A stretch of 64,000 nt of DNA, taken from positions 744,001 to 808,000 of the forward strand of contig QPFY01000012.1 of the NCBI GenBank assembly GCA_003665825.1, given 5' to 3'. Position numbers and translations under genes: made by a program. This stretch comes from Microbotryum silenes-acaulis. Lineage: Eukaryota; Basidiomycota; Microbotryomycetes; Microbotryales; Microbotryaceae. Below, piece after piece: positions 35,616 through 44,325 of the stretch; position 1 is the first letter of the stretch, and the number at the start of each line of letters is the position of its first letter. A model generated the notes under the pieces. The model searched no databases. It was not told the origin of the DNA and saw only the letters and a program-made list of their open reading frames with translations.

Positions 35616-35963
35616 GTTGACGTGGACTCCTGGTTTGAGGAGGATGGGATCGCAAAAAGGTCGACGTACTCTCGCTGCGGGCCTCTGTTGTCTTGGGCAT
35701 GTTGACTTTGTGGCCGTGCAAACGACTAACGAAATGCAAGGGTGTCGCTCTGAGCGAGCGGGCCAGCGGGGGTTACAGTGGGCTTGGCCGCCTGTGCGAG
35801 CGCGTACAATCCTTTGAAGCTGAGTGTATGCGCCCGAGGAGCGCAGCACCAGGCGCGTCCGTCGAGCCACGCCAGTCGAGCCAAGTTGGCTTTCGGTCAC
35901 TACTGCGTCGCACCATCCAGTGACACCATCGATGCGTGAGTAGTGCTCAGACTGCGAAAGCAC

Positions 35964-35983
35964 ACGTCACATAAGCACTGCAC
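35964..35983 (+). repeat. Direct repeat copy 2, just upstream of the MATH-BTB start
   Basis: Same 20-nt motif as 35596-35615 with two changes; it ends 21 bp before ATG 36005, so it is probably transcribed or in the core promoter. Confidence 0.7.
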
Positions 35984-36004
35984 ATCGCTCGAAACGACGC
36001 CGAC

Positions 36005-39000
36005 ATGGCCACTGCGGCGGGACAAATGATCGCGAGCATGCTCGAACCGAGGGATGCTGGCGCCGCGACTCGACCAAGTGCAACGGCGGGAGCTGGTGCG
36101 GGCCCCAGTACAAGCACCAACGCCAACACCGGTGCGAGTACGACCGACTTGGCCAACTCGGAGTTTGTCGAGACGCGTTCGGTCAGTCTCACACGACGGG
36201 CTAGTCGTCTCGTTGGCGGCTGAACGTATCGGAGCTGACCGGCTGACCGGCTGACCGGCTGACCGGCTGACCGGCTGACCGGCTGACCGGCTGACCGGCT
36301 GAACGGCTGACCTGCCATCTCCCCCACCCCACCCACACATACTCACTCACTCGGCAACGACTGCGATGCGCACACCGTAGGTCACCCTCGATTGGAAAGT
36401 CACCAATCTCAAGGTCTTGTTCGAGTCGAGCAAAGGCGACACCAAGAGCAAGTGTGTCAAGGTCAGTCAGGGGCAGCGTGCGCAACCCCGTCACCCAAGT
36501 TCAAGTCGGGCCATCCGCCATCCGAGTCGCTCACCTCGTTCGCCACGCTCTCGCACAGTCGGCACTGTTCGACAACCACCGATGGCAAATTTTTCTGTAC
36601 CCCAACTCGGGAATAGAGCAATACGTATCACTCTGTCAGTCCATTGCTCCAGAGCGCATCCTTGTCGCCCGCTCCAACTCTGCAGTGGACTGACCCCCAC
36701 ATGACACGTCCCATCCTCAGATCTCTCGTGCGAACCGACCGCCGCAGAAAAGGAACGCGGAGCCGCCGAGAGGGCCGGTTGGTCCTCTTCCAACACGACC
36801 ACGAGTCCTCCTCCCGGATCTGCTGTTAGAGGTGCCGCAGCAGGGCGTCAATCGGGCGGTTCCGGCGCGCTGTCCAAGGACGTCAAGGGTCCGTGGCGCC
36901 GCGAGGGCAACTTCAAGTTCACCTTTGAGGCGAGTCGCCAGGGCCGAAGCTGCTTACATCCACTGTCAAAACATCCAATCTTGGGCTCAAGCTGACTGGG
37001 GGTCATCACACGCTCTCTTCCAGGCCCGCACCGTCGATCGACGCATGACGTTCAAGCAAATGGAAGCCAACGACCACTCCTTTTCCGACTCGGCTCGCAA
37101 CTGGGGCTACGCCAATTTTTGGAAGCGTTCAGATGCATACTACAACAACCCTCAAGTGCGCCTTGCCGATGCCTTCCTCATCTCGTGCACGATCGTCTAT
37201 TCGCCGACGCCGCCGACGCCTCCTCCTTTGCCGAGGTTGTTGATCCCCAAGGACCTCGTCGCGGCGTATGCGGCCATGTTCGACGACCCCGACTACTCCG
37301 ATGTCGTTTTTTGGATACGTCCCTCCAACCGCCCGAATGTACGAGAGAAGAGGCTCTACGCCGCCAAGAAGATTTTGGCCGGACGATGCGAATACTTTGA
37401 CACGAGTAAGTGCTGTCGATCTCTCCCAGAACATGCGCATCAAGTTTTCGTGCTGAGCAAACTGCTCAAACCTTCTTTCGTCAACTTTAGTGTTCAACTC
37501 GGGCTTTCACGAGTCGTCGTTGGCTCATGTGTCTCCGATCACGGGCGGGCCGAAGGCGAGCAGCTCGCCCAGCCAGTTCGCCGAACTCGACGACGAAGAC
37601 GAACTCGACTTTTCCGAGTCGGACAATGAGGAAGACGACGACTGGGATGAGGATGACGACTCGGATGTCGATGACAGCCAGGCCGACGACGCGTCGGATG
37701 AAGATGCTCAATCCGATGGTGCGGCCCCGGAGGTAACGCAGACCGACCTGTCGGCTTCGCTTCCTCGTCGCGATGGTGGAGCGACCGGTCAGCTTCTTCC
37801 TGCCCAGACTGTTGGCATGGATCGAGGTAATTCGTCATCGTCTTCAGTGGGCGGACAGCAATCAGGACCCTTGATGGCAATCGCTAATCAACCGAGATCG
37901 GACCATGGCTCGCGACCGTCCTCGGCAGCGGTCTCGGATGATGAAGGGGAACGACCGCGTCGTAACGACGATACGCACCGAGCTCTTTCAGACTCAGACG
38001 AGGGCGCTGAGGATGGTGGGCACCATACCCCCGAACGAGCGGCGAGGGCTTCGAGGGACGGAGGAGCGCTGACTTTTGTCGACGCACCCGTGGCCCCTGA
38101 GTCGCCCGTCAAACCTGCGACGACGAAGAAGACTCGCCCCGGCCGTAGGGATAACTTTGGATCGAAAGCAAGGTCGAGGGCTGTTGACTCGAGACCTAGG
38201 TTCGAGGTGGTGGTCACTGATGCCGCGTGAGTGTTTGAACCTCATGACCAGGGGCTATATTTGACTGCGCGCAAGAGTGCTCACACTGGTGTTATGGCCC
38301 TTCTTCCGCCCTCAGCTACCACTCGTACCGCGCCCTTCTTCACTACCTCTACACCGACTCGATCACCTTCGCACCTTTGGCCTCCACGTACCACGTCGCC
38401 AGGGATGCGGCTCTCGCCTTCGACACCCCCTTCCCCTTCTCGAGTCGACGCGCCTACTTGCTCGCGAACACGCCTTGGCCGCAGTCGAAAGGCGGAGCAG
38501 GGCCTTGTAGCGCCAAAGCGATGTATCGTTTGGCGGACAAGCTCGGTTTACCCGAACTGAAGGAGAGGGCTTATGAGCGTGAGTTCGGTCACGTTCCCGC
38601 GTCGACGGGGCCAGTGGTCCTAAGCAAACCCTTCCGTTCCTGACGCAATACAGATATCGTCAAATCACTCACCGCCCAGAACGTAGGTCGAGAATGCATA
38701 GTTCGAAGATTGCTTTACTCTCTTACGGGCCTGCTGTTTTTGCATCTCATTCAGATCCCCTACGAAGTGTTCGGCTCTTTCGCGGCTCGGTTCGACGAGA
38801 TCAAGCGCGTCGAAATCGCCTTCTTGCTCGACCGCTGGAACGATATCAAGGCGTCGCATGGGCTGCGCAAGGTGTTTGCTTTCATTCGTGGGAATCGATT
38901 CCCAGGTCAGTATCATTCTGGTCGCTGCCGGACGCCTACGGCCGCGTAGGGAAAACCCTGGGCCTTTATTCGGCTCTGCGCTGACTGATGTCTGGTTTGT

Positions 39001-39099
39001 GCTCCAAAAACAGGTTTCGAGGAGGTGTGGTTGCGCATCATCGAACACTTGGAAGTCAAGATGACCCCTGGGATCGAAGGGGACGACATGAGGATCTGA
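36005..39099 (+). CDS. MATH-BTB domain protein with acidic insertion
   Basis: Predicted Cullin-3 substrate adaptor of the SPOP/BPM type: MATH binds substrate, BTB binds Cul3 (family knowledge). Exons 36005-36181, 36381-36461, 36559-36634, 36721-36929, 37024-37405, 37491-38226, 38316-38578, 38654-38682, 38755-38905, 39014-39099; 729 residues in phase. MATH about 60-250 (TLDWKVTNLKVLFES, HRWQIFLYPNSG, ARNWGYANFWKR). BTB starts at about 265 (DPDYSDVVFWIRP, LYAAKKILAGRCEYFDTMF) and resumes near 545 (FEVVVTDAAYHSYRALLHYL) after about 225 residues of Asp/Glu/Ser-rich, unstructured sequence. A BACK-like C-terminus follows (IPYEVFGSFAARFDEIKRVE). Intron 4 (36930-37023) has a GC donor. Intron 1 holds an 8-bp tandem array. 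Two coding exons are very short (29 and 76 nt). Confidence 0.88.
36234..36313 (+). repeat. GCTGACCG 8-bp tandem array in intron 1 of the MATH-BTB gene
   Basis: Eight perfect copies (36234-36297) followed by two variants (GCTGAACG, GCTGACCT). Every unit contains CTGAC or CTGAA, the branch-site consensus of this genome's introns. The array ends 67 nt before the acceptor at 36380. Confidence 0.93.
36930..37023 (+). other. GC-AG intron in the MATH domain
   Basis: The donor is TTTGAG|gcgagt and the acceptor cttccag|GCC. Phase 0 on both sides gives FKFTFEARTVDRR. The only nearby GT (gtcgcc, 36934) would leave one base and break the frame. The donor is otherwise a perfect consensus, as expected for GC donors. 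Confidence 0.8.
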
Positions 39100-39547
39100 A
39101 TAAGGGGCATGGCTGGGGGGGGGGGGGGGGGGGGAGCTTTCTATGATTCTGGGTTCGGACCGCTCCACGCTTCGCTGTAGCTGATTCTTCTGTATAGTGT
39201 ATGGTGCTTCTTTATGTACTTCCTTTGTCTGCATGTAAATGATGCCAACTCGTTGACGTGTCTCACCCCTCTTGCGACCTCTGGACCCTGAACGCGGTGC
39301 TTTCATCGTTGAGACTTAACCATGGCGACCTTTGCTGCTTTCCTTCAACGAGTGGCTCTCCCATCCCACCAAAACTCCGCTCCAGTCTTTCAAGTAAAGC
39401 ATACAAGGCAATCTTGCCCTTCGAATTCCATGCAAAATCCGAGCATCCTCGACGACCCCAAATCTCTTCTGCGCCTCCTCGAAAACGAGGTCGCAGTAGA
39501 AAGGCACCTCCTCGATCCACAACCCAGCGCTAGAGGGATTGTTGAGT
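39100..39547. other. Convergent intergenic region, MATH-BTB and QCR10 3' ends
   Basis: 448 bp containing a 20-base poly-G run at 39115-39134, shortly after the MATH-BTB stop. No gene seen. Confidence 0.5.
39115..39134 (+). repeat. Poly-G homopolymer, 20 nt
   Basis: Uninterrupted G run in the probable 3' UTR of the MATH-BTB gene. Length may be affected by sequencing error. Confidence 0.8.
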
Positions 39548-40253
39548 TCAAAAGGGCTTGTCCGAGTCCGGGGTCGTGTCCTTGAAGTAGGCCGAGATCT
39601 GCAAGAGGAAGGAGAAACGACGCGGTGAGCATTGATTTAAGGACGGGGCACTCTTTTGGGGGTTCCGCGGTCGAAGATCAACCGCGGTGGAGACGTTGGA
39701 TGATAACGTACGACAGGGATCTTGTCAAGAACTGTTGAGATCGATGGTGGAGGGTAGGTATCCGACGAGGACAGAAGCACGTCGCATTGGCAGGTGGTCC
39801 GGAGATGAGGGAGAGCGCGCGAGTCAGCTCCAGCAAGCGGGCTGTCACGAAGTCTCATGCGCAGACCACTTGTCGAGAGCTTGAATGGACACTGACCATC
39901 GTGTTGGAAGAGCGGGATGGGCGAAAGGAACAGAGCGCCAGCACCGGCGAGGCCGACGCCCCAAAGAGCCAACGGCACAGCCCATCGCGCGGCACCTGAA
40001 TAGAGGGAAGTACAAACGACCTAATCAGCCAGGAGCACATGGGGGTAGGGGACGAGCTCAGAAGCTCAGTCACGATGGCAACGCACGAGCGGGGGTGAAG
40101 CCGAGCAGGTTCGGTTGAGGCTTGACGGGAGCGGCAGAGAAGCGGTGGCTGTTGGGGCGAGCGTGGTAAGGGTGTGAGCACGTGCGTCGATGCTGCGAGT
40201 GCGAGTGCGAGTGCGTGAGGTGGGGGACTTACGCGGCCATGGCTGAGGATGTA
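39548..40253 (-). CDS. QCR10: QCR10-like subunit of respiratory complex III, 5' exon not found
   Basis: Small single-helix subunit of ubiquinol-cytochrome c reductase, inner mitochondrial membrane. Exons (minus): 40253-40233 (21 nt), 39995-39897, 39731-39712 (20 nt), 39598-39548. The joined end reads VLDKIPVISAYFKDTTPDSD then KPF and stop, which follows the QCR10 C-terminus pattern (KIP-x-x-G-x-Y..., then a PEDxP-type end). The preceding exon carries the transmembrane helix WAVPLALWGVGLAGAGALFL. The 20-nt exon has consensus ag/gt borders and fits both phases. The 21-nt exon (VHPQPWPR in phase) lacks a start codon, so one more exon with length 1 mod 3 must lie upstream of 40253, where a repeat-rich segment starts. 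The tempting ATG in catATGGCCGC leads to a wrong frame. Confidence 0.7.
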
Positions 40254-40359
40254 CTGCAAAGAGGAGGGCTGTGAACGACGACGGTTTGGTTCGATTGGTG
40301 GCAGAGTGTTGGCTCAGGCGCGAGTTGCGGAGCTCACCCGGCGCTACCCGGCGGGCGTC

Positions 40360-40392
40360 AGGACCCCCGAAAGCCCGGCCTGAGGCGCGTAG
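40360..40392 (+). repeat. Inverted repeat, left copy (33 nt)
   Basis: Reads AGGACCCCCGAAAGCCCGGC then CTGAGGCGCGTAG. The reverse complement matches 41602-41634 at 32 of 33 positions. The arms are 1.2 kb apart. Confidence 0.9.
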
Positions 40393-40470
40393 CGCCCGAC
40401 TGGACAAATTTTGGGCCTCCGATGGGCCAAAATCGCCAAGGCGCGTAGTCGGGGGTGGACAAATTATGGT
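40384..40470 (+). repeat. Tandem-like motif GCGCGTAG-n-TGGACAAATT, two copies
   Basis: gcgcgtag...ctggacaaattttggg at 40385 and gcgcgtag...gtggacaaattatgg at 40441. A third related copy (gcgcgtag...ctggacattttgggg) is at about 41503, inside the right part of the same segment. Confidence 0.7.
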
Positions 40471-40819
40471 GCGCCGGTGTGGGCCCGTAGGTTTCAGTGC
40501 ACACATCGGGACCCATTTCGGGCACATTCGGCTTGGAAAGCCAAAGTTTGCCGACCCTCAAGGGCCGCGGGAGCGCGCGCGAAACATTCTGGGCTATACC
40601 GAATTCACAACAACGGCTATAATTGATGGATATTTTGCACTTATAACCTCTTGGCGGGTTGATCGAAGCGTTTGAGTGCGCGCGTCTCTTGCCTTCCCCG
40701 CCGCGTCGCGTCGACGTCGTCTGTGCCATCATCGCCAATATCCTACATTCTCGGCACGGCTTGCTTCGACGAAACGTAGAGGTCCGGATATCGATCTCTT
40801 TAACGATGATTTTGAGCGA

Positions 40820-41155
40820 ATGGCACCCCTCTTGGACGTGAGGGTGTCTGAGCTTTTCGCCTCCAGCTTTGACAAACCAGACACCCGGATACAGCTTTCA
40901 TGGTCGACAGACGAGCCTCTCGAGTTTGAATCCCTTGCTAGGCCGCTCGATGCTTGGAGGGACAAGTTGAAGATCGTGGAGCAATCCTTGCGGCACGTAG
41001 GCAAGGCCACCAGTCTATCACTATCGGCTGCCTTTCGATGTCGAATCTGGCGGCATATAGATCACGCTGAGCGCATGCGTTCGGTTGTTATCAGTAGCCA
41101 AGAGTCGGTGAAGTTATCTGCGTGTCGACATCGAAGATCAACATCCCATCGTTAG
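40820..41155 (+). CDS. Possible small ORF inside the inverted-repeat segment
   Basis: 111 codons from ATG 40820 (MAPLLDVRVSELFASSFDKP). The first 75 residues look protein-like (IQLSWSTDEPLEFESLARPL, then DKLKIVEQSLRHVGK) and the rest less so. No family recognised, no transposase motif. It may be a gene fragment carried by the repeat segment or a chance ORF. Confidence 0.25.
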   Translation: MAPLLDVRVSELFASSFDKPDTRIQLSWSTDEPLEFESLARPLDAWRDKLKIVEQSLRHVGKATSLSLSAAFRCRIWRHIDHAERMRSVVISSQESVKLSACRHRRSTSHR

Positions 41156-41601
41156 AGCTCTGGAGGTTATGCCGTCACTGCTCGTTGAGGAGCAATTGCC
41201 CCCTCAATGAACCTGGGGGTTCGTAGATCTCACTGTAGCTAGCTTACTGCTTCGCAGAGTGACTGCAATCGATCTTACCTCTCGTGGTACGTTACATGTA
41301 TACCATGGCCACGTTAAATCATAGTCAAAGAGGCAGGCAGTAAGTGCAGGTGAGGAGCCCTCGGCGAAGCAGAACCGAAACGGCTGACGCGTGCGCGGGC
41401 TCCGGCGATTCGGTCCGGGCGAAATACGTCCGGACGGCGTTTTCGCGATTTTTGAAGATGTTTTAGAGTATTTGAAGCAATTCTAGAGCTATCTTTGGAC
41501 GCGCGTAGATGGACTGGACATTTTGGGGACTTTTTTGGCCGAAAAATCCAAAAATTGGTGGACAAATGAGGTCCAAAATCCGGGATTTTGGCAGATTTTA
41601 C

Positions 41602-41634
41602 CTACGCGCCTCAGGCTGGGCTTTCGGGGGTCCT
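41602..41634 (+). repeat. Inverted repeat, right copy (33 nt)
   Basis: Reads CTACGCGCCTCAGGCTGGGC then TTTCGGGGGTCCT. It is inverted relative to 40360-40392 with a single mismatch. Confidence 0.9.
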
Positions 41635-42012
41635 CGGGCGTCAGCGGGCGTGGGCTGGCTCAGGCGTGGGCTATACTCAGCCTATTAGGCGCGGTCGTCG
41701 GGGCCAATAGGCTATAGCACTGCAGAGTAATACGTACGTCAGCGAGAACTCGGCCTTTAGCTCTTGCATCCGTTCCTGCAACGTAGCACGCATTCTTTTC
41801 CCTTTCGTTGTAAGGCGATCGACATCCTAGGCACGCCGCAACCACTTGAGAGCCTCCCCTCATCGAGCCACTGCAAGTCGTCTAGCAAGTGCCAAGCCCC
41901 CCTGTTCTCCTGGCCAGCTGCAGTGATCGGATCGCGACAGCCTTCTCGGAACTTGGGGCGGCTCAAAGCAGTTCCTATCTTTACTGCCGACGACACTCGT
42001 CATTCCTGCAAG

Positions 42013-43042
42013 ATGCCACCCAAAACATCCACACAACTTGGAAATGGCGATCCTCCGAGTCCAAGACCTCGCAAACGCGCCCGCACGACGATCGACCCTT
42101 CCGAATCGGAGCAGGTCACTCGTCTCGATCCCATCTACCGACTTCCCTTCTTCCAGGCTCACGTGTACTATGTCCCCGACTTTGTGGCGCCTGATGTAGC
42201 TACAAAGTGGTACGACGAACTGCTAGTGATCCCGGGATGTGAGTGGCCGTCCCGCACGGTCCTTGCTTACTGAAGCCGAGGAGTGAAAAATTGATCTCCG
42301 AGCTCTTCTTGAACGCCTTCCACAGGGTATCAACCGACGCTCAAAATGTACGGCAAGTCGATTACCCAGTCCAGAAAGATCTGTGGTCAGTTTTTTCCCG
42401 CCCTTGAAGTCACCCGTCTTGGACACTAAAGGGAGAAAACCCTTATTTCTAGCGTATGCGACCGATCCTGCTCTCACCGTCAAGTACAGCGGCACGACGG
42501 TCGATATGCGATACGACTACCCACCGGTCCTGTCCCTAATCCAAAATATGGTCGAAGAAGAGCTAGGTGTCTCGTTCAATCATTGCATGTTGAACCTATA
42601 CGAGGATGGTACGTCCCCGACTGGCCCCTCACTGAAAAGGTGCCGAAGGTGGCGGGCATCACCGCGACGGCACTGACAAAGTTTTGCATGATCGGTAGGC
42701 AAAATCTACATCGGGAATCACCGCGATAACAAGGAAAACAGAGTCATCGCCTCCGTCTCATTGGGAGCAGAACGAACCTTCATCATGACCCATGCTCCTC
42801 CCGCAAAATATTCTCGACGGGACAAGGGCGAATCAAAGTCTGCAACGATACCGCACAACCCGGACCAAGAAGGAAAAGAAGACGGGTCTGTGCTGCTAAG
42901 GTCCCACAAATGGAAGCTTCACCATGGATCTTTGGTCGTGATGCAGGGGGAGACTCAGACGTACTGGAAACACGAGATCCCGAAAGAGCCAAACGTCAAG
43001 GGAGGGAGGATTAGTCTCACTTTTCGGCAGTTGGTGTTTTGA
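42013..43042 (+). CDS. AlkB-like 2-oxoglutarate/Fe(II) dioxygenase
   Basis: Predicted nucleic-acid dealkylation enzyme (ALKBH2/3-like by pattern). Exons 42013-42238, 42326-42385, 42453-42608, 42699-43042 join in phase to 261 residues. The splice between exons 3 and 4 builds the signature NLYEDGKIYIGNHRDNKE with the iron ligands His and Asp. The distal His is in YWKHEIPK and the 2-oxoglutarate Arg in RISLTFRQ. Upstream, WYQPTLKMYGKSITQSRKIC and AYATDPALTVKYSG match the nucleotide-lid region with the Y-G-K and P-R-like elements of DNA-type AlkB homologues. A basic N-terminus (RPRKRARTT) could be a nuclear signal. The start ATG 42013 has the context aagATGc. Substrate preference (DNA or RNA) cannot be decided from sequence. 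Confidence 0.9.
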
Positions 43043-44325
43043 CGATCATTACATGCCCAGTTTGAAGTGTCTGGCAAGGTTTGTAGATTGCATGCTGCCC
43101 GCAAAAAAACACCGTTTGAGGTATGGCACAGGCCAGCTGCGGATAGGGTCATCACCAAGCGGGCTTCCACGGCTTCTCAGATCTGAGGCGAACCCGCGCC
43201 GTTCAAGAATCATCGTCTCGGAGACGGAATATGCAAGCAGTTCGTCTGCGCTAATTCTACATGTTGGTGCGATGTTTCGAGATGTTGTGCACCCATTTAG
43301 CGTTGGACGTATTGGTGAAAGCGCGGGGATTCGGAATGATTGGGCACGTCCGAAACCCATCGAGTTGGTCTCTGGACCATTACTAGCCGAGGACTGCCAG
43401 AAGCGGCAGGAGAAGGTCCAAGTTCGGAGCCTCGACGACGCTGACAGACCACCTCTCGGTTCACCGTAGCAAGTTCATGCGGTGATGGGTTATCTCGTCA
43501 CCGTTGGCTCGTTCTGCGTTGTCGATCTCCACGTTCGACGGCATCGCGGAAGAACCTGAAGGATAAGAGAGCTTCGGGCTTCTGCAGTCGCGTCAGAGCC
43601 GAGGCGCGGCTTGTGTGCATGATCCGAGTGGTCAGCACGGACTTCACACGAACGAAGCCAGTCTAGGAATCCAGTAGTAAAAAGGGGTAGTTGGGTGGTT
43701 TAAGCTACCTCTTTGGGACTGTACAAGAGTAAACTGAGTTGGTGCGCAATCAGCCGCAATCGGGGCGGAAACGTGAGATTGGCGCTGCAGCCGATCGCCG
43801 CGGCGGCCGTTCCAGCGAGGCAGGGGTTAGTCCCGGTCGGTGTTTTGCAGCAAACGTTACACACGATCGCAATGGCTACACCAGCTCAGTGGGTAGTGCA
43901 TGCATACAGGATGTGTAAGGTAACTGTAACGCACGACACACTGCAATGTAAATGCAAGGGGGCAGCGGTGCTTCGACACAAGTTGAGATTTGGATTGACA
44001 TAGGGAACGAACGAGACAAGAGCAGATGAAAGAGGGAGAAGGTCAGGGCACCAGAGAGAATATGGGCTCAACGTTGAATTATGTAGGTAGGTTAGGGTGA
44101 GCGAAAGAATGGGTGCTAAGACAAGCTTGGAGCCCTTCTTGCAGAAAAAAAAGGGGAGGATGGAGGACGGACGAATAAACGGAGGACGAAGAGCGATCAA
44201 ACACGTCCACCATCACAAGCAGAATGACGATCAATATTAAACAGAAAGGGAAGAGGGCTATGACGAAACAAGGATGCGATGCACGGTCCAGAAAGCAACC
44301 GGATGCGTGGCGAGTGGCGACTCGC
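43043..44325. other. Convergent intergenic region, AlkB and PMA1 3' ends
   Basis: 1.28 kb. ORFs on both strands lack motifs and conserved splice structure. A tRNA-like D-arm string at 43878 was rejected. The part at 44130-44330 likely contains the PMA1 3' UTR. Confidence 0.45.

Larger units (their letters stand above)
34924..36004. other. Divergent intergenic region with short direct repeats
   Basis: Between the minus-strand small gene and the MATH-BTB gene. A minus-strand frame from ATG 35278 (MDAQFRRIVVAVDSSARGRA) looks coding-like for about 47 residues but has no in-phase partner exon that I can find. Two copies of a 20-nt repeat (35596-35615 and 35964-35983) are listed separately. Confidence 0.4.
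40254..42012. other. Repeat-rich segment between QCR10 and AlkB genes
   Basis: Contains a 33-nt inverted-repeat pair (40360-40392 and 41602-41634), several copies of a GCGCGTAG...TGGACAAATT-like motif, and a 111-codon ORF between them. The terminal part (41660-42012) is the AlkB promoter side. Base composition is locally mixed: AT-richer at 41430-41600 than neighbouring genes. Confidence 0.6.

Noticed and set aside
40231..40245. ATGGCCGC as the QCR10 start codon
   Set aside because: It leaves two bases before the intron and puts the transmembrane exon in the wrong frame; the correct phase needs one leftover base from an upstream exon.
43878..43915. tRNA-like string (agctcagtgggtagtgc)
   Set aside because: Resembles a D-arm, but the D-stem does not pair fully and no anticodon arm, T-loop (GTTCRA) or closing acceptor stem follows.
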